Shown piece by piece: positions 1-5,489 of a stretch of 11,612 nt of DNA. The position numbers and the translations under genes were made by a program. Under the pieces are notes generated by a model that saw nothing but the letters and a program-made list of their open reading frames with translations, ran no database searches and was not told the DNA's origin. The DNA lies in assembly GCA_964347945.1 (NCBI GenBank), contig CAYGAW010000023.1, positions 1 through 11,612 of the forward strand. The letters run 5' to 3'. Numbering within the stretch: position 1 is the stretch's first letter; each line of letters begins with the position of its first letter. The stretch is from CAYGAW01 sp964347945. GTDB taxonomy: Bacteria; Chloroflexota; Anaerolineae; UBA7937; B3-Chlor.

Positions 1-702
1 TTCGGCGAAGATTTCCAGGTGTTGAGCGTTGTGACCGACCCTAACGACTACCAGGGTCCTGGCACTGGCTATCGCCCGGAAGGTGAGCGCTGGTCTCATT
101 TGCAGGACCTTCCACAAGCGTGGGACCCGCGCACCTATCTGGAGAGCCTAGGCGCTGCCCAGGAGCGGATCTGGCTGGAGGAGATGGGCCCAGCCGAGCA
201 AGGCGACCAACTCGAGGTCGTCATCGCACTCGGCCCTGCCTTTGGTGCCGAGATCACCCGCACCATCAACGCATTGGGCCACCGTGATGTGCTGTCCGCC
301 ATGATGCGAGGCATCCAAGAGGAGGGTGTTCCTGCACGGCTAGTGCGCGTCCACGACACCTCGGACTGCGCCTTCATCGGCCACGCGGGCGCACAACTCA
401 GCGGTTCGGGCGTCGCCATCGGGATACAGTCCAAAGGCACGACGGTCATCCACAAGCGCGACCTTGCTCCCCTGGACAACCTCGAGCTCTTCGGGCAAGC
501 ACCCAACCTTGACCTTGACACGTACCGCCAGATTGGACGCAACGCTGCCCGTTACGCGACCGGTCAGCCGACCGTCCCCGTTTCGGCAAAGATCGACAAC
601 ACTGCTCGTCTGCGGCTGATCGTCCAGACGACTCTGCTACACCTGTATGAGACGCAACAGGTCGAGCCCGACCGGCCACCCACAGAACTAAGCATGGTCT
701 GA
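1..702 (+). CDS. Diol/glycerol dehydratase, large-subunit C-terminus fused to medium subunit (5' partial)
   Basis: B12-dependent diol dehydratases convert 1,2-propanediol or glycerol to an aldehyde plus water in the cytoplasm or in a microcompartment. The frame is open from base 1, so the gene begins outside the window. Bases 1 to about 135 encode the end of a large (PduC-type) subunit: a VLSVVTDPNDYQGPGTGYR stretch, then GERW and a closing WDP, like the last residues of Klebsiella PduC. With no stop, a linker of about 13 codons leads into a medium (PduD/DhaC-type) subunit from about 175, with ALGPAFG, LSGSG, GIQSKGTTVIH, NLELFGQAPNL and TYRQIGRNAARY. The medium part lacks the N-terminal extension of PduD. 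An internal ATG at 184 could start a separate medium subunit, but its purine-rich upstream bases abut it, so spacing is poor. GTG at 19 lies inside the large-subunit homology and is not the start. Family is certain; diol versus glycerol preference cannot be read. Confidence 0.9.
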   Translation, partial: FGEDFQVLSVVTDPNDYQGPGTGYRPEGERWSHLQDLPQAWDPRTYLESLGAAQERIWLEEMGPAEQGDQLEVVIALGPAFGAEITRTINALGHRDVLSAMMRGIQEEGVPARLVRVHDTSDCAFIGHAGAQLSGSGVAIGIQSKGTTVIHKRDLAPLDNLELFGQAPNLDLDTYRQIGRNAARYATGQPTVPVSAKIDNTARLRLIVQTTLLHLYETQQVEPDRPPTELSMV

Positions 703-714
703 AGGGTAAGCAGC

Positions 715-1095
715 ATGACAGAAGACACCGTACATACTGCGACTGGGCGCACCCTGGATGACCTCAAGATGGAGGCCGTTCTTGCCGACGAACTGACCGC
801 CGAGGATTTCCGGATTAGTGGCGAGACGCTGCGACACCAAGCTGAGACGGCTGAGGCGGCGGGATACTGGCAACTCGCGGAGAACCTGCGCCGCGCTGCC
901 GAGTTGACTGGCATCTCCAACGAAGAGGTGCTTGACATCTATGATGCGTTACGGCCAAGACGCCGCACGTACAGCGATCTGTTGGCACTAGCCGAGCGCC
1001 TCGAAACAGACCTCGCTGCACCCCTGACCGCAGCCCTTGTGCGCGAGGCCGCTGAGGTCTACCAGGAACGCGGCATTCTCGGGACTGCCGAGTAG
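715..1095 (+). CDS. Diol/glycerol dehydratase small subunit
   Basis: This is the small (gamma) subunit of the B12-dependent dehydratase, which completes the catalytic complex with the fused protein upstream. The 126-residue product matches the PduE/DhaE core: GRTLDDLKMEAVL (about residues 11-23), RISGETLRHQAE, QLAENLRRAAELTGI, EVLDIYDALRPRR and VREAAEVYQERG near the end. Klebsiella PduE is about 173 residues; the N-terminal extension that carries its microcompartment-targeting helix is missing here, so only about 10 residues precede the core. The ATG lies 12 nt after the upstream stop, with AAGGG 8 nt before it, so the two genes should be co-translated. No reactivase genes (pduG/pduH or ddrA/ddrB type) follow; a cupin gene does. 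The subunit assignment is secure; substrate is not. Confidence 0.93.
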   Translation: MTEDTVHTATGRTLDDLKMEAVLADELTAEDFRISGETLRHQAETAEAAGYWQLAENLRRAAELTGISNEEVLDIYDALRPRRRTYSDLLALAERLETDLAAPLTAALVREAAEVYQERGILGTAE

Positions 1096-1121
1096 TTCGC
1101 AAAGCGACGAAGGAGCGGGAA

Positions 1122-1190
1122 GAAGGGTAGCATCCGCAATGGCGCTTCGCAGTCGAACGATGTGAAGCGAAGCGGATGGAGGCTACCTTC
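1122..1190. repeat. Large imperfect inverted repeat after the dehydratase genes
   Basis: GAAGG, TAGC and ATCCGC (1122-1137) pair with GCGGAT, GCTA and CCTTC (1172-1190), and CGCTTC (1143-1148) pairs with GAAGCG (1164-1169). That gives about 21 base pairs broken by a one-base bulge, a four-base bulge and a small internal loop. No T-run follows, so it is not a canonical intrinsic terminator. It could be a transcription attenuator, an mRNA 3'-end stabiliser or a dispersed palindromic element. Pairing was worked out by eye. Confidence 0.55.
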
Positions 1191-1231
1191 ACTGAACCAT
1201 CACGGTATTGGGCGCGAAAGGAGCAAAGAAG

Positions 1232-1621
1232 TTGAACAAGTCCGAGGTCCATTTGCAGAGCGCAGCGGACATGAGGGCGGAGGAAAGCGGGAGCGCATTC
1301 GCGGCGTTGTTGCGTGAGAAGGGGGATGAGATCCGGAGAGACGTCTTCCTGATGCTGGCCCCCGAGCAAACCGCGTCCGGACGGCTGCAGGTGGGGTATA
1401 CCGTTATCTACCCAGGATGCACCACCCGCGGTCACGAGCACACAGACCGCGAGGAAGTCTACTACTTCACCAAGGGCTGCGGCGTGATGATCGTGGATGG
1501 CAGCGAATACGAGGTCGCGGCAGGGGACACCTTCTACATCAAGCCAGGGCCATTCCATACCACGCGCAACACGACCGACTTCCCATTCGAGTTCTTCTGG
1601 ATCACCATCAAGGTCGATTGA
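1232..1621 (+). CDS. Single-domain cupin protein
   Basis: This is a small, cytoplasmic one-domain cupin, a beta-barrel that usually holds a divalent metal. Motif 1 is visible as GCTTRGHEHTDREEVYYFTKG (His-x-His, then Glu, then Gly). Motif 2 is GDTFYIKPGPFHTTRN, where the usual proline of PxG is shifted by one and the metal-binding His is kept. All four likely metal ligands (two His, Glu, His) are therefore present. I chose TTG at 1232 because AAAGGAG (1217-1223) lies 8 nt upstream, giving 129 residues. The frame is open to another TTG at 1208, and ATG 1271 is a shorter alternative. It sits between a dehydratase and a sugar kinase, so a role in sugar isomerisation or binding of a small metabolite is possible, but the fold does not fix the reaction. 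Confidence 0.75.
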   Translation: MNKSEVHLQSAADMRAEESGSAFAALLREKGDEIRRDVFLMLAPEQTASGRLQVGYTVIYPGCTTRGHEHTDREEVYYFTKGCGVMIVDGSEYEVAAGDTFYIKPGPFHTTRNTTDFPFEFFWITIKVD

Positions 1622-1722
1622 GCGGCAACCACGCACCATCCTGAACGCTGCTCCCTAATCATGTCACGATTCTCTCTGAGAGGGGGCTCCGCGAGCGAGG
1701 CAGGTCAACGAGGGGAATCATC

Positions 1723-3246
1723 GTGAGGTCTCAACTGTTGATGGGGATCGACATTGGCACGCAGAGCACACGCGTTGCTCTTCTGGACCTTGAGGGTCGG
1801 GTCGTGGCCAGCTCCAGCACGCCCCAGGAGATGAAGACCCCAAAGCCAGGCTGGGCGGAGCAAGATCCCGAAGTCTGGTGGCACAACGCGCTCAAGAACA
1901 TGTATGAGGTCATGACACAAGCGGAGGCCACGCCTGACGATGTGGTAGCGCTAGGGGTGTGCGGTCAGATGCACGCTACCGTGCCGCTCGGCAAAGACGG
2001 CGAATTGCTGAGCCACGGTGCACAGCTGTGGTGCGACAAACGCAGCGCCACCTTGGTTGAGGAGTTCAAGGCGGGGCCGAACGTAGACGAGGCCATGCGC
2101 TTGGCCGGTAGTCCTCCGGTCGCGAACTGGCTGGGTTTCAACATCAAGTGGCTGAAGGTACACGACCCGGATCTCTATGAGAAGACCTGGAAGTTCGTAT
2201 CATCCAAGGATTTCGTCAACTACCGCCTGACCGGCAAGATAGCCACGGACTGGTCCGAGGCCTCCGGTTCGTTCCTGATGGATGCCAAGACCAAAACGTG
2301 GTCACCTGAACTAGCCGGATACCTGGACCTCGATGTGGCCAAGCTACCGGAGGTACGCGCGTCCTCGGATGTGTTGGGCAGGATCACGGTTGAGGCTGCC
2401 CGGATGACGGGACTGGCCGAAGGGACGCCTGTCGTGGTGGGCGCAGGCGACATGCTGTGCATGCTGATCTCGTCGGGTCTTACGGAGACCGGGCGTGCGT
2501 CGGACATAACGGGCACAGCGTCTATCATGTCGGTGTACCTAGAGGCACCCGTCCTGGACGCGCGGCTGATGAACCTGCATCATGCACTGCCTGGTTGGAT
2601 ACCGTTTGGCATCACTGACTCGGGAGGTGGCGCTCTGAAGTGGTTCAAGGATGAATTGTGCGGGGCTGAGGTGGCGGAAGCTGAGAGAAGCGGGGTGGAC
2701 GTGTACGATATCCTGAACCCGAAGGCAGCTGCGATCGAGGCGGGAAGCGAAGGGTTGCTGTTCTTCCCGTACCTCATGGGCGAGCGATCACTGGGCACAC
2801 CCTTCGCGCGCGGCGTATTCTTCGGGCTTACGCCGCGGATCGGAATGGGGGCCATGGTGCGCGCAATCATGGAGGGGGTTACCTTCGAACTACGCCGTAC
2901 GCTCGAAATCGTCGAGGATGCAGGCAATACGGTGCGCGAAGTCTACACCATCGGAGGCGGCGCCCGCAGCGACCTGTGGTCGCAGATCAAGGCGGACATC
3001 TACCAGAAGCCAGTCTACACCTTCGAGGCTTCGGAAGGCGGTATTCTGGGTTCGGCCATTCTTGCCGGTGTGGGGGCAGGTCTCTACGCCGACGTGCGTG
3101 CAGGGGCGGACAGGTGTCTCCGAGTAGACAAGGAGTTTCGCCCTGACCCGTCCAAGATCGCGCGCTACGATTATCTGTACGGGCTCTTTAAGGATGTCCA
3201 TGACCGTATGCAGGAGCCTTTCGACAAGCTCGCGCGCTTGCCGTAG
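1723..3246 (+). CDS. FGGY-family carbohydrate kinase, xylulokinase-like
   Basis: FGGY kinases phosphorylate ketoses or polyols with ATP in the cytoplasm. The 507-residue protein has normal family length and landmarks: the N-terminal phosphate loop GIDIGTQST (8-16), WAEQDPEVWW (44-53), the xylulokinase-like GQMH (81-84), SKDFVNYRLTG (161-171), the candidate catalytic Asp in GAGD (Asp243), FFPYLMGER with GVFFGL (347-369), and the adenosine-site GGGARSDLW (411-419). After the catalytic Asp, Met replaces the Asn of E. coli XylB, and Ala replaces Gly after MH, so D-xylulose need not be the substrate. Start is GTG 1723, with GAGGGG (1710-1715) 7 nt upstream; ATG 1741 would trim six residues and has no such site. 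The aldolase follows after a 264-nt gap. Candidates include xylulose, another ketopentose, or a tetrulose or apulose. Confidence 0.9.
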   Translation: MRSQLLMGIDIGTQSTRVALLDLEGRVVASSSTPQEMKTPKPGWAEQDPEVWWHNALKNMYEVMTQAEATPDDVVALGVCGQMHATVPLGKDGELLSHGAQLWCDKRSATLVEEFKAGPNVDEAMRLAGSPPVANWLGFNIKWLKVHDPDLYEKTWKFVSSKDFVNYRLTGKIATDWSEASGSFLMDAKTKTWSPELAGYLDLDVAKLPEVRASSDVLGRITVEAARMTGLAEGTPVVVGAGDMLCMLISSGLTETGRASDITGTASIMSVYLEAPVLDARLMNLHHALPGWIPFGITDSGGGALKWFKDELCGAEVAEAERSGVDVYDILNPKAAAIEAGSEGLLFFPYLMGERSLGTPFARGVFFGLTPRIGMGAMVRAIMEGVTFELRRTLEIVEDAGNTVREVYTIGGGARSDLWSQIKADIYQKPVYTFEASEGGILGSAILAGVGAGLYADVRAGADRCLRVDKEFRPDPSKIARYDYLYGLFKDVHDRMQEPFDKLARLP

Positions 3247-3510
3247 CGTCCGTCGAGTGTCCGAAGGTACCAGGCGATGGCGTTGTCAGGTAACACGTTG
3301 GGCGTGCGGATCGAGTACAAGCGGAAGATGCCATTCACGATGATCTCGTCAAGAAGTATGTGACAGGACTATGAAGACGGGCGGGGGCTGCCACGATTCC
3401 TCCCGCGCCGTCAAGCCGCCAAGCTGACGTAACCCTCATGGGGCGATGCCACAAGACAAAGACCGAGATTGAGAAGAGCCGTTCCTAGCACGGCTCGTGA
3501 AGGAGAGAAA
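3247..3510. other. Intergenic region between kinase and aldolase genes
   Basis: No gene is convincing here. Two hairpin-like inverted repeats are visible. GACGG..CGGG (3376-3385) faces CCCG..CCGTC (3402-3412), and CGTC-A-AGC faces GCT-GACG (about 3409-3429). Neither has a following T-run. A short open stretch at 3294-3374 encodes about 26 residues without a start codon and is not recognisable. No good sigma70 promoter was found. Confidence 0.4.
3476..3496 (+). promoter_or_regulatory. Hairpin just upstream of the aldolase ribosome-binding site
   Basis: GAGCCGT (3476-3482) and ACGGCTC (3490-3496) form a perfect 7-bp stem with a 7-nt loop. It ends 3 nt before the AAGGAG Shine-Dalgarno (3500-3505) of the gene starting at 3511. 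It could be an operator for a DNA-binding protein or an RNA element that affects ribosome access. Function is inferred only from position. Confidence 0.4.
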
Positions 3511-4161
3511 ATGTCCAAAGAGAGGGATTTGCAGAGGATCGTTGATTGCGGGGTTGTAGCCATCGTGCGCTTCGACCGTCCGGAAGAACTCGTCGAAGTG
3601 GCGCGGGCCATAAGAGCTGGCGGAGTGGATGTTATCGAATTCACCATGACCACCCCCGACGCGCTTAGCATTCTCTCAGCCAGCGCCGAAGAGTTCGGCG
3701 ATGAGGTGCTGCTGGGCGCGGGTACGGTCTTGGATCCGGAGACGGCCAGGGCGGCCATTCTCGCTGGGGCCAAGTACATCATCTCCCCAACCTTGAATCC
3801 CCGGATGATTGAGCTTTGTCGCCGCTACGGCGTGATTGCGGTCCCTGGGGCTTTCACACCGACAGAGATTCTTACGGCTTGGGAACTGGGTGCAGATTTG
3901 GTGAAGGTCTTTCCCGCCGGAGCCATGGGCCCGGGCTACATAAAGGACATCATGTCACCCTTGCCCCAGGTGCGATTGTTGCCCACCGGAGGGGTGAGCC
4001 TGAGCAATGCGGCCCAATTCATAGAGGCTGGCGCCGCGGCGGTAGCCGCTGGCAGTAGCTTGGTCGACAAGAGAGCTGTGGCTGAGAAAGACTTCGCTCG
4101 TCTAACCGAGGTGGCGAGCGCATTCGCGACGGCGATAAGACAAGCCAGAGGTTTGACATAA
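3511..4161 (+). CDS. KDPG/KHG-type aldolase (2-dehydro-3-deoxy-phosphogluconate aldolase family)
   Basis: This is a class I aldolase of the Eda/KdgA family, which splits 2-keto-3-deoxy (phospho)sugar acids into pyruvate and an aldehyde or glyceraldehyde 3-phosphate. The 216-residue protein carries the Schiff-base Lys132 in VKVFPAG, the general-base Glu43 in IEFTMTTP, GAGTV (70-74), SPTLNP (92-97) and the phosphate-loop PTGG (158-161) with AAGSSLV. The Arg49 of E. coli Eda is Thr47 here, with Arg20 in VAIVR; DgoA-type and KdgA-type relatives share this arrangement, so the substrate may differ from KDPG. ATG 3511 was chosen because AAGGAG lies 5 nt upstream; the frame extends to 3469 without such support. 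It follows the sugar kinase on the same strand, and an aldolase after a kinase suggests cleavage of a phosphorylated keto-deoxy acid. Family is certain, substrate is not. Confidence 0.92.
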   Translation: MSKERDLQRIVDCGVVAIVRFDRPEELVEVARAIRAGGVDVIEFTMTTPDALSILSASAEEFGDEVLLGAGTVLDPETARAAILAGAKYIISPTLNPRMIELCRRYGVIAVPGAFTPTEILTAWELGADLVKVFPAGAMGPGYIKDIMSPLPQVRLLPTGGVSLSNAAQFIEAGAAAVAAGSSLVDKRAVAEKDFARLTEVASAFATAIRQARGLT

Positions 4162-4351
4162 GGACGTACGGCTAAGTCTTCGAAACCCGATTGGCAAGCT
4201 AGGTGTCACCCTGATGATCAGAGAGACCGCCGCCCCCCGTGCGTTCGTTCGGGTCTCGAGCGACATGCCATTGGATCTGATGGTCTCTGTGCGATTGGCC
4301 CGATAGCAGCTGAAGCCTCTTCACGTCTTTCGCATTCGAGCAGCTTCCCAC
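4162..4351. other. Repeat-rich intergenic region upstream of the GntR gene
   Basis: No coding sequence is seen. CTGATGATCAG (4211-4221) is an 11-nt palindrome. It is followed by GAGACC (4223-4228) and inverted partners GGTCTC at 4252-4257 and 4282-4287. The first pair can form a hairpin around a C-rich loop but has no T-run. These may be a weak terminator for the aldolase transcript or binding sites for a regulator. Confidence 0.4.
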
Positions 4352-4380
4352 TTGCCACGTGAGGCAATACGAAGTATAAT
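4352..4380 (+). promoter_or_regulatory. Sigma70-type promoter of the GntR regulator with embedded palindrome
   Basis: TTGCCA (4352-4357, one mismatch to TTGACA) and a perfect TATAAT (4375-4380) are separated by 17 bp. This is the best promoter match in the window. Transcription should start near 4387, giving a leader of about 27 nt. An inverted repeat TTGCC-ACGTGA-GGCAA (4352-4367) covers the -35 box, which is where an autorepressor would be expected to bind. Confidence 0.75.
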
Positions 4381-4413
4381 GTAATCACAGGATGACAAGA
4401 TGTCGGACGTACG

Positions 4414-5250
4414 ATGACTCTAGATGATCTTCAGGTAGGAGAACCAATCCGCCGAGATAGCCCCGTTCCCTACTACTATCAACTTGAGGGGTTCCTAAGG
4501 GAGCGGATCGATAGCGGGATCTGGAAACCGGGACAGAAGATCCCATCAGAAGCGGAACTCTGTGCCGCCTACGATGTCAGTAGAACCGTTGTGCGACAGG
4601 CGCTGAATGAGCTTGTCCAGGAAGGCGTGCTGTATCGGCGGAAGGGGAAAGGCACCTTTGTGGCTGAACCGAAGATCCGTGAGAGCCTGGTTCAGCACCT
4701 GACGGGCTTCTATGAAGACACAGTGGCGCTGGGGTTGGAGCCCTCGACCAAGGTATTGCAGCAAGAAGTCATCCCTGCACCTCCCAAGATTGCCCAGGCC
4801 CTGAGCTTGAAAGAGGGTGATCCAGTCATCGTGATCGATCGCTTACGGGCTGTCGATGGCGAGCCGATCGTTCTCGTAGTCACCTATGTCCCATACAGGG
4901 TCTGCCCTGAGCTTGTCAACGAGGATGTCTCCAGGCAATCCTTGTACGCGATACTGGAGAAGAAGTACGGTCTAGAACTGGCCTACGGCCGCCGCACACT
5001 GGAAGCTGTGGCGGCCACGAAGGAAGAGGCCGAACTCTTGGAAATCGAAGAAGGGGATCCCATCGTCTTGCTGAGAAGCATCAGTTATCTGAAGGACGGG
5101 GGCCCAATTGAGTACTTCAAGGCAAGACACCGGGGTGACAGAAGTCGGTTCGAGGTGGAACTGTTCCGCCCTGGAAAGGCGGAAACACTCTCCCACGAGG
5201 ATATGTCTGCTCTGAGGAATCTGCCGAGGAGTAATATTCTCAGCAGCTAG
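4414..5250 (+). CDS. GntR family transcriptional regulator, HutC/UTRA subfamily
   Basis: This is a DNA-binding regulator that senses a small ligand, probably the transported sugar or its phosphate. The N-terminal winged helix-turn-helix spans about residues 18-85: PYYYQLEGFLRERI, KPGQKIPSEAELC, VSRTVVRQALNEL, then the wing with YRRKGKGTFV. A UTRA effector domain follows (about 95-245), with LTGFYEDT, a mid-domain VIVIDRLRAVDGEPI and a closing GGPIEYFKARHRGDRSRFEVEL. At 278 residues it is a little longer than the usual 240, because of about 15 extra residues at each end. ATG 4414 is the only in-frame ATG; it has no strong Shine-Dalgarno site, so expression may be low. It lies between the kinase/aldolase genes and the importer and has its own promoter, so it probably regulates both and possibly itself. 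Confidence 0.92.
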   Translation: MTLDDLQVGEPIRRDSPVPYYYQLEGFLRERIDSGIWKPGQKIPSEAELCAAYDVSRTVVRQALNELVQEGVLYRRKGKGTFVAEPKIRESLVQHLTGFYEDTVALGLEPSTKVLQQEVIPAPPKIAQALSLKEGDPVIVIDRLRAVDGEPIVLVVTYVPYRVCPELVNEDVSRQSLYAILEKKYGLELAYGRRTLEAVAATKEEAELLEIEEGDPIVLLRSISYLKDGGPIEYFKARHRGDRSRFEVELFRPGKAETLSHEDMSALRNLPRSNILSS

Positions 5251-5381
5251 AGCCGCCCGGCAACCTGTGTCACTTCCCAGGCCTTTCAGCACCTGAGAGT
5301 GTATGGCAAAGGACGTCATGCTGGCAGCAAGCCGCGGCCAATTTCGCGTCAAACCCTGGGCAGCAAGTGAACAGTTGCCGG
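5251..5381 (+). repeat. Long imperfect inverted repeat / candidate structured leader RNA
   Basis: Starting 6 nt after the regulator's stop, CCGGCAACCTGTGTCACTT (5257-5275) plus CCCAGG (5276-5281) can pair with CCTGGG (5355-5360) plus AAGTGAACAGTTGCCGG (5365-5381). I count 23 Watson-Crick pairs with two one-base bulges and a CAGC bulge on the right. The enclosed part contains CCTTT/AAAGG (5282-5286, 5308-5312), TGCTG-G-CAGCA (5319-5329) and the self-complementary GCCGCGGC (5331-5338), so a branched fold is possible. No known riboswitch core was recognised; I looked for B12-box, TPP, SAM, FMN and lysine signatures. No T-run follows. Confidence 0.5.
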
Positions 5382-5489
5382 CTTGAGGAAGGAGGTGAGG
5401 CTAAGGGAGACAGGCTTAGGTACCGTGTGTGCCGTGGACTCACCCCCGGCACGAGGATGCTGCAGTGAACAGCAGAAGGGAGGATAACA
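5382..5489. other. Upstream region of the importer operon
   Basis: It contains AAGGAGGTGA (5389-5398), a near-perfect Shine-Dalgarno with no well-placed start codon behind it. It also has a 6-bp hairpin GTGCCG/CGGCAC (5429-5434, 5447-5452) and a repeat of AGTGAACAG (5464-5472; also 5366-5374). The true ribosome-binding site of the lipoprotein gene is AAGGGAGGA at 5477-5485. No clear -35/-10 pair was found. Confidence 0.4.

Noticed and set aside
815..1639. A 274-codon minus-strand open frame across the small-subunit and cupin genes
   Set aside because: It is antisense to two well-recognised genes and to the hairpin between them. Its translation is rich in Arg, Cys and Trp with no recognisable domain, as expected of a shadow frame in GC-rich DNA.
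1664..1690. CTCTC-T-GAGAG palindrome upstream of the kinase gene
   Set aside because: It is a low-complexity 11-nt palindrome with no paired promoter boxes and no second copy, so an operator call is not supported.
3294..3374. Short frame ending in AEDAIHDDLVKKYVTGL before a TGA, possible gene remnant
   Set aside because: It looks protein-like but has no start codon, no ribosome-binding site and no family that I can name. About 26 residues is within chance expectation.
5251..5489. Cobalamin or other known riboswitch upstream of the importer
   Set aside because: A B12 switch would fit the nearby dehydratase, but I found no B12-box-like sequence. A lone CTGAGA at 5293-5298 recalls the TPP switch, but its partner core is absent.
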